From assembly GCF_901709675.1 (NCBI RefSeq), contig NC_051087.1:13267384-13331383 (forward strand): 64,000 nucleotides of DNA, written 5' to 3'. Numbering within the stretch: position 1 is the stretch's first letter; every line of letters begins with the position of its first letter. Origin of the DNA: Syngnathus acus. Lineage: Eukaryota; Chordata; Actinopteri; Syngnathiformes; Syngnathidae. Shown piece after piece: positions 22,001 to 31,000 of this stretch. Below the pieces are notes generated by a model. That model did not search any database. It had not been told where the DNA came from and saw only the letters and a program-made list of their open reading frames with translations. Both the position numbers and the translations under genes were made by a program.

Positions 22001-25000
22001 GACTTCTGCTACCTGATCAACCACAACCGTGCCAAGACCTGGCAGGAGGCGCGAGACAACTGCGTCGGCCTCGGAGGCGACCTGCTCAGCATCACCCACT
22101 CTGATGAACAGAACTTCATACAAGGTAAACGTCCCAGAGGACACTATAGAGGCTCGCACAGTTTATGCCCCGTGGACTCCAGAGGGAACAACGCTGTTAC
22201 ACACGCACCTGTACGATGTTCAAACTCTTGGTCGTTGTTTAACTTTGATCCAAAGGTCTGTACGCTCGTCCCCTGAGCAGTCCCACTCTGTGGTTGGGCG
22301 CCAATGCCAATATCACTAACGGCATCGAGTGGATTGACGGATCGACGTCCACTTACAAAAACCTGAAAACAGGTCGGCCTACAACCCGGGGAATGTTTGT
22401 CGGCGACAAAACGGATGAGTGCTTAGCATTTGTCGTCTCCTTCCAGGCATCGCCGGAGAAGGCCCAGGTGGAAGCTGCCTTTCCTTGCTCACTGCTGACG
22501 GCCGCTGGGCAAAAGCCGATTGTAAGGAGAAGCGCAGCAGCTACATCTGCAAGAGAAGAGGAAGAGGCATGATTTGACATTGGTCTTATTCTTAGAGTTG
22601 TGTCATCAGATATGAAGTATTAAGGAAGGCCTTTTCTAAAGTCCTTTGATTCTCGGTGCCGCAGTTGACACGATTGGTAAAAAACTCACTGGAATTTAGT
22701 TTCCACAAAATGCTGACAAGACAAGTCATGCCATTACGTGCGGATAATTCTATATTTCTGCCATTCTAAATAACGGCATAATAATGGTGTCCTCAGCCAT
22801 TCCTAAATCAGCATGTGAGAAGGGGTGGAGTCTTCACCAGTCCAGTTGCTACAAGAAGATGGAGACCCCCAACGGTTGGCTGGGGGCTCGGTACAACTGC
22901 TTCTGGGAGGGCGGCGACTTGGTCTCCATCGGCTCATCGGACGAGGAAGCCTTTGTGAAGAACGAAATGGGCAAGAACCCCTTCTGGATCGGACTCTCCA
23001 ATCTGGTGAGACGGAAGCGCAAGCAGTTGATTTTCTACTGGTACGCACGCGACTGACAAGCGGGATTGGTCTCTGCAGAAATGCGACGAGGCTTGGTGTC
23101 GGTATGACAAGGAGCAAAAGAAGCTGACTTGGTCAGATATTCGTGAGACGATGACCTACTCCAACTGGGCTCCAGGTCAAGTTGGAAGGTAAGAAGTTCA
23201 TGTCTTGAATGTTAGGCAATGTTTGGGTCCCCTTTCCAAAATGGGAAAGAGCACATGTGACGAGGGGGGAAAAAAAAGTATTTTGTTAAAAGAGAGCAAG
23301 AAAAGAACCTCCAATTCATCCTGTTTGTAAGATGCTTTTCACGACTTCTCCCGACAGCTCCGATGTACAGTCCTGCGCGTACGTCAACCAAGGCTCGTGG
23401 ACCGAGAGTCAGCCAGGAAAGTGGCGACAAGCCTCGTGCGGATCCTCGTTGGCGTTCATGTGCGAGCGCTCGCTGGACGGTAAGTCTGCTCAGGAGTTGT
23501 CATGTTGATGTCGAAAGGGACATTTTAATTGTGTGGTCTTTCTGCAGACTGCCCAGAAGGCCGGCAGTGTTCCTTGAAAGACTTTGGTTACGATAGAGTG
23601 GAGAGTAAGTGGCTGTCACTCTGGTTTTTACTCCTGCATCGTGCCGCCGTGCTTTTCCAATCCAAGTTTGTTTGTGGCTTCAGCTTCCTCCTGCGACCCC
23701 GGCGACTTCCTGTTCGACGACTCTTGCTATCATTTTGAGTGGAAACGTAAGAATTGGCAGGCCGCCGAGAAATTCTGCAAGGGACGGGATGGTTACTTGG
23801 CCAGCGTCCACTCAGAGGACGAAAACAAGTTCTTGGCTGGTGAGCACCAAGACAAACCAACAATTCTGTGATCATCCCGCAATGATCACCAGCATCTTTG
23901 CAACTAGCGCTTGTTCTGCTTTACTCAAGCTCACGTACGAGATGATAAAGGATATTGGCCTTTAATGGGACTCAAGAAGAACAAAGACAACAAATTTTCC
24001 TGGAGCGACGCAACGTCTGCAGTAAGCAAAACGCCTACAGCTGTCTAAAATGTGTCCAGAATGAGATATGAGAAAGCCAAAGTTGGGTTGGTTACAATGT
24101 TGCAAGAGCAGAAAAAAATGTGTTAAGTTTCAAAGGGGCTGGGCCACGAACACAGATTAACTTGCAGTTGTTTTAAGACAAATAAAATTGACAAGCTTGA
24201 ATAAAATAGTTATATACAGTTTTTTTTGTCTGGTCATATAAAAGTGCAGAATTTTACAAAGAACAAAATAGGAACATTGTAGTTGTTGATGTTAAAAATG
24301 GAGTACAGTAATGAGAAAAGGAAAAAAATCTGAACGTTTGAAGAAAATAAGTTGCAACACCAAACGCACTCAAGTGGTATCCATCCTGTCATCCGCAGGA
24401 CTACATCACGCTGAGGGGAGAACAGTCTACAGGACGCGGTGACTGCTTTGCTCTGTCAGCTTCTGGACAATTTTATCAGTGGCCCTGCACTAAAGAGCAA
24501 CCATCTGTCTGCAAAAAAGGTCCAAAAGTCACCACAGCTCACTTTGCCCTTTAACCTCTCACTGCTCTCTCATATTTGATCCCCCTTGCGTTCTTGCAGC
24601 CAAAATCCGAGAGGCTCGCCATGATCCGCCAAAATTAAAAGGTGAGCGTCCCACCCTGCGGCTGACACGTGATTGGTCGTTGGCTAGTTGGCCCTCAAAT
24701 GACGCGAGTCTTGCTTGCAGGCCGGAGCATAAAATGCGGCTCGTGGGTGAAGAACCCCTTTAAGGACATCTGCTACCTGGTCAACCGCAACCATGCCAAG
24801 ACATGGCAGGAGGCGCGAGACGACTGTGTCCGCCTCGGAGGCAACCTGCTCAGCATCACTGACAACACGGAGCAGACCTACATACTAGGTAGGCATATGG
24901 GCTCGATCAGTACTATTGGTTGAGAATCTTGCGATATTTGTAGAGTCTAGATATGCCAAAGAAAGTGACATTTTGAAAGAACTTTTTTGCCAGTTGTCTT

Positions 25001-28000
25001 TTATTGCTCAAGACAAAGAAAACTTTGTGACGTCACCTGCAGTTGGTTACCAGACCCCAAGTGGTTGTGTTGTGGAGGCTGAGGACTGTATAGGGCAGGG
25101 GTGGCCAACCGGTCAGAGACTAAGAGCCACATTTTTTTACTGTGTACCGCAAAGAGCCACATTTATTCTGTTACGTGTTATGTATGGTTGGAAGGACAAG
25201 TCTTCTGCTGTTGACATCTTTTATTCGAGCTAAAGGTTTGCGGTGCAAGGAAATGTCCGGCCTGGAGGCGAAAGCGAGTTTTGTCGAGTTCTGGACTTTG
25301 ATGCGGGGACATTAAAGGAGCTCGGACTGCTACGTCCTGAAGCGTCGCCGGACTCGTCTGCTATTCCTCCCCCGGTTGGGAAGCGTCGAAAGCGGTGTGC
25401 GAGGAGGCTGAAGAGGGGCAAGCGTGGGGGCGTCCGGGCCAGGCTGGCGGCCAACCCGGCTCGCCCGGCCGTGCCTTCCATTCTTCTGGCGAATGTTCGA
25501 TCGCTGGACAACAAAATGGATTACATTCGCTTGCTGAGATCTACAAACCGGACGGTGCGTGACTGCTGTGTGCTCGTGTTCACTGAGACTTGGTTGACCG
25601 GCAACATTCCGGACTCGGCTGTACGTCTGGAGCGGCTAGCGTGCTATCGGGCGGACCGGGCCATTGTACGAGGGGGGAAATCTCGTGGAGGTGGAATATG
25701 CGTCTACATCCGTGACGAGTGGTGCCGGGACTCTGTGGTGGTATGCAGGCACTGCTCGCCACTGGCGGAGTTTGTGATCATTAAGTGCCGTCCTTTTTAC
25801 CTGCCGAGGGAATTTACCGCGATTCTGCTGGTCGCGGTTTACATCCCGCCTTCCAACATCGGAGGCGACAGGGTCGCGGCTCTTAGTGAACTGTACCAGG
25901 CTGTCAGTGACCAACAGACAGCGCACCCTGACGGTTTCACCATCTTCGCTGGGGATTTTAATCATGCTAACCTGAAGTCTGTTTTTCCGAGGCTTCACCA
26001 GCATGTTGATTTTCCTACGCGTGGCGACAGCTTCCTGGACCTGGTCTACTCTTCGCATAAAGGAGCTTTCAAAGCCGCCCCCCTCCCGCATCTTGGACTT
26101 TCTGACCATATCACTGTTATGCTTTTGCCCGCATACAGACAAAAGGTGAGAACATCCAGACCAGTTCGCAAGCGGGTGCGGCCTGAGGGTGCCTCTGATG
26201 CGCTTCGTGACTGCTTTGGCTCTACTGACTGGGACGTGTTTAGGAGGGCTGCCACTTGCGACGGTCGGGCGGACATTGAGGAGTATACTGACTCTGTTTC
26301 CTCCTACATCAGGAAGTGCATTGATGATGTGACACACTCAATATCCGTCGTCACTCGGGCTAACCGGAAGCCATGGCTGACAGGGGCTGTCTTCAGGCTG
26401 CTGAGGGCCAGGGACAAAGCCTTCAGGGCGGGGGATGAGGCTGGCTTGAGGACTGCGAGGGCCGACCTGTCCCGGGGCATCAAAGAAGCGAAGAGGGCGT
26501 TCTCGTGCAAAATTACCGCCCACTTCAAGGACAGCAGGGACGCACGGAGCCTTTGGCAGGGCATTCAGACCATCACGGACTACAAGCCCGCGCCGCCGAG
26601 CTGTGAAGGCGACGTCCGTCTGCTCAATGACCTCAACCGCTTCTTTGCTCGCTTCGACGCCCAGAACAGCACTTGCCCGCTGAAGGCCACTCCCCCTTCC
26701 CACGAGCTGCCCCTGTGCCTCTCCGCCGACAGCGTGAGGAGGGCGCTTGCCGCTATCGACATCCGTAAGGCGGCGGGCCCGGACAACATCCCGGGTCGAG
26801 CGCTGAAGGACTGCGCTGGTGAGCTGACGGGTGTCTTCACAGACATCTTTAACACTTCCCTGCAGCAGGCCATCGTCCCGTCGTGTTTCAAAGCTGCCAC
26901 CATCGTACCTGTGCCGAAGAAGCCTGCTCCGTCCTGCTTCAATGACTACCGCCCCGTGGCACTTACCCCATCATCATGAAGTGCTTTGAGCGGCTTGTCA
27001 TGGAGCACATCCGTCAGTTCTCTCCCCCCCACCATTGACCCCTTCCAGTTTGCGTACCGAGCCAAACGGTCCTCTGAGGATGCCATCTGCTCTGCCCTCC
27101 ACTTCGGCCCTCACCCACCTGGAGGGGAGAGAGTCGTATGTGAGGTTGCTGTTTGTGGACTTCAGTTCTGCCTTCAACACCATTGTGCCACAGCGTCTCA
27201 TCAGCAAACTTGACAAGGCTGGGCCCAGTACCTGCCTCTGCAACTGGCTACTGGACTTCCTCTGTCAGAGGCCACAGGTGGTACGTGTTGGGCGACAAAA
27301 TCTCCGCCAGCATCACGCTGAGCACAGGGGCCCCCCAAGGCTGCGTGCTCAGTCCGCTGCTCTTCACCCTCCTGACGCATGACTGCGCTGCCACCTGCAG
27401 GCGGCAACCGCATAGTGAAGTTTGCTGACACACGACTCTGGTGGGTCTCATCAACAGGGAGACGAGACTCAATACAGGCTGGAGGTTGACCTTCTGACCG
27501 CGTGGTGCAGGGACAACAACCTCCTGCTGAACGTCGACAAGACCAAGGAGATTGTTGTTGACTTCCGGAAGGGTCACGCCCAACACCTGCCGCTGACCAT
27601 CGACGGTGCTGTGGTGGAGAGAGTGAGCAGCGCCAGGTTTCCTGGGGGGTGCACATCAGTGAGGATCTCTCCTGGTCCACCAACACCGCATCGCTGGCGA
27701 AGAAGGCCCAGCGCCGCCTGTACTTCCTTCGGATAACTCAGGCGAGCGGGGGCTCCTCCGCCATCATGACTACTTTTTACCGCGGCAACCATTGAGAGCG
27801 TCCTCTCCGGCTGTATTGCTGTTTGGGGTGGCAGCTGCACTGACTATGACTTGAAGGCCCTGCAGCGCATAGTGAAAACGGCTAGTAAGACTATTGTGCT
27901 TCTCTCCCCTCCTTGAAGGACATTTACACCTCCCATCTCACCCGCAAGGCGACCAAGATTGTGAGTGATGTGAGTCACCCCGCTCACTCTTTGTTTGATC

Positions 28001-31000
28001 TTCTGCCCTCTGGGAGGCGGTACAGGAGCCTGCGCTCCCGCACCACCAGACTCTCCAACAGCTTCGTACTCCAGGCTGTTAGGATCCTGAACTCGCTCCC
28101 CCTTTCAGCGTAGCGTCCTGTTCTTGCGGTCTGCTGGATGCACACTGGCTCGGTTTTGCCCCTCTTATTTATTGGGTTATTGGTTTATTATTTATTCATC
28201 GCTCATTTATTTATTATTTATTATTTATGGTTTGTGCCTTCTTGTTTTTGTTTTGTGTCGCCTACTTGTATGTCTCGTCACCGTGGGATGGAGGAAACGG
28301 AATTTCGGTTCTTTGTGTGTCTTGACATATGAAGGGATTGACAATAAAGCTGACTTTGGCTTTGACTTTGACTTTGAGTATCTTGAAGTATCTTATTTGC
28401 ATTTAAAGAGACCGCACCAAAACTATTGAGAACAGGGGTAAAAGAGGAGCTTGTGACGCTATGACGACGAAGAATTCAGACAAAAGATTTGCTGTTCCAC
28501 TTGATGCACAACGGAATGAGTAGAATGTCAAATGAATTTATAACCATGATAGTGTAATGTCCTGTATTATTGTTTGTTGTGTCTGGGCGTGTGAGGGCAG
28601 GGCCAGGAGTGAGAATGACGTCATGCGGGGTGGGTTGTGCGGGCTGGTTAGCTTGGCAATCAGTTGGTGTGTGAGGCGCATGGGCGTGAGTTGTGGCCAC
28701 CAGCAGCTCCTGTTTGCACATTTTTCTGTTGCCTTTTTTTTGTCATAATAAAAGCGGCGATCAAACCGTCTGAACATCCTTGACGCACTGAGGGGCATTA
28801 CAATACGTATAGGCTTAAAGTCATTCACTGGTGTCATCTTATTTCTGTTTGATCCAAAGGTCTGTCCAGCGCTTATGAAAACATTTCTTCTTGGTGGTTG
28901 GCCACCAACACCATGATCACTCAAGAGGGGTTAAAGTGGACTGACAGGTCTCCCTTTCGTTACACCCACTGGACCACAGGTGGGTCCAAACGCCGTCCAA
29001 TATTTGTTGCCGACGGTCTGGAGCAATGGAGAGGAGCGCTTAGCATCTGCCGTCTCCTTACAGATAGCCCTAGTAAATCCTCTGCTGAAAACTGGCCTTT
29101 TCTATAACATTGAAAGTGAACTGGAAAATGGGAATTTGACAACTGCCAGAAGAAGAGAAACTACATGTGCAAGAAAGAGCCAAAGGTAAGATTTGACTCA
29201 TGGCCAATTCAGGTTGATGCCCATCTTTGGCTTTTGCCTCGCAGGACAGAAACCGGAACCTCCACGCCATAACGGTAAGTCAGTCTCCCCGAATCCTGAA
29301 TGTTGACGTCAAAAGATGCGAGACGGAAAAAAGACATCATGGTGCGCTCGCAGGTTTTCGGGAGATCCTGTGTGCAACCACCAGAAGAACGTCGACCTCT
29401 TTTGTCAGAGTGAGGGTCAAAGCGTCATCCGCATCCAGTCGGCCTTCTACGGACGGAGGAGCGGCAGCCTTTGTCCAACTCAGAACGCAACAGAGGGTAT
29501 GACAGGACATAAGCGACGTCGTCCGTGGTCCGACGATACGACCGTTGCAGCCAAATAAGCTTCTCGGCCTTGTGACTTGCAGAGACTTGTGTGGTGCGAG
29601 GAGCCCTCCCTCATTACAGGCAGAAATGTGACAACCGTCAATATTGTCTTGCTGACCCTTTTGAGGGCGTCCGGAAGACCTGCCCTGCAGTCTCCAAATA
29701 CCTGCACATGGTCTACAGCTGTGAACGGAAAGGTGGGCTTCACGTCTCTGTGTCTAATGCGGTATCTCCCGACCAGAGTTGGGGTATGACGGCACATTGA
29801 ATGGTCTGTTCTGCTTCGGACGTTGATGCGATGGCTAAAAGGTTCAGGGGACCACTCGCCATAAAGCTTGGCGACCATTGGCCTAGTGAATCGACGGCTC
29901 CTAACAATGCCCAGAACAATACAACACAAGGATTCAGTTATCAGGGATCCGTTGCAACATGATTCTGGGTTGTCCTCAGTGTGTCTTGACAGTTTGGTCG
30001 AGGCGGACAAGCGCATCGCCGACTCAGCGTTTGAAGCCTCCTCCTCTATGAGCGACACCAGCCCAGAGAAAGCTCAATTGAGCAAGAATTCCTGCTGGAG
30101 ACCGTCACAAGATCGTACGTAGACAACCGAAAGTTACTTCGGCGCTGGCAGTTTGGTGTCCTGAGCGAACTTGTGTCCTGCAGCCTCCACCAGCTGGATC
30201 CAGGTTAACCTCGGTCACGTGAGAAAGGTGACCGGGATCGTCACCCAGGGCTGTCCTCATACTGACCAAAGGTCCTGGGTCATCGACTTTGAGATGAAGA
30301 TGAGTTTGGATGGCAAAAGCTGGACTGAACACCCGGACGAAAAGGTGAGCGGCCAGCCAGTCGACCTGACGCCGACCGGGCCCCCCAAACTTGCCATTAC
30401 AAATGAGAGTGCTATTTCTAGTTTACCGGAGGGGGGGAGCACCGGTTTGGCTCTGCGTTTTCCGCTCAGTACGTCCGCATCCTGCCGCTGGAGGACAGCG
30501 TTGACTTCGGCCTCAGCTTTGACCTCTTGGGATGCGCACGTGACGGTAAGCGAGTCTCTCCCTCCGCTGCCGGTAAAAACATGCAACCCATCTTTTGATA
30601 TCACCTTTTGTCTGACAGATGGGATGACCTGTGACAGCACGTTCAACAGCCTCCACTTGACCAAGGCAATGACGTGAGTCGCACTTGCCCCGGTGTTTCC
30701 ATGACGGTGAGCGCCTGTCGTCAATTTGCTTGTCCTCTCCTTCTGCAGGTTCCACTGCCCACCCAAGTGCGCCAACTCCAAACACAATGTCACAGGAACC
30801 TTGGTCTACAATAAGGTACGGGATTGCTGACCCTTGGATTGGAGAGGCACTGGCTCTTGGCAAAAATCATCATTTCAAAGATGAACCTACATTTCAATTG
30901 GGATTTTCAAATTACCGTTCTTTTCCATGTATAATGCGCAAAATTTAACTAATTTATTGTCCTAAAATCTGGGGTGCGCATTATACATGGGTACAAATTA

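Larger units (their letters stand above)
1..24258. repeat. Tandem segmental duplication, copy A (5' end outside window)
   Basis: Position 1 aligns with 39743 and the match continues to about 24258, where the sequence aligns with 63991. The offset drifts from 39742 at the start to 39773 near 16 kb, 39785 near 18 kb and 39732 at the end, so the copies differ by small indels and a 42-bp deletion. Order and orientation of every element are the same in both. The left edge of the duplication lies outside the window. Copy A carries more frame-breaking 1-base indels than copy B, clustered at about 6.6-9.0 and 17.5-18.7 kb. It could be a real tandem duplication or a retained second haplotype placed in tandem by assembly. 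Confidence 0.97.
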
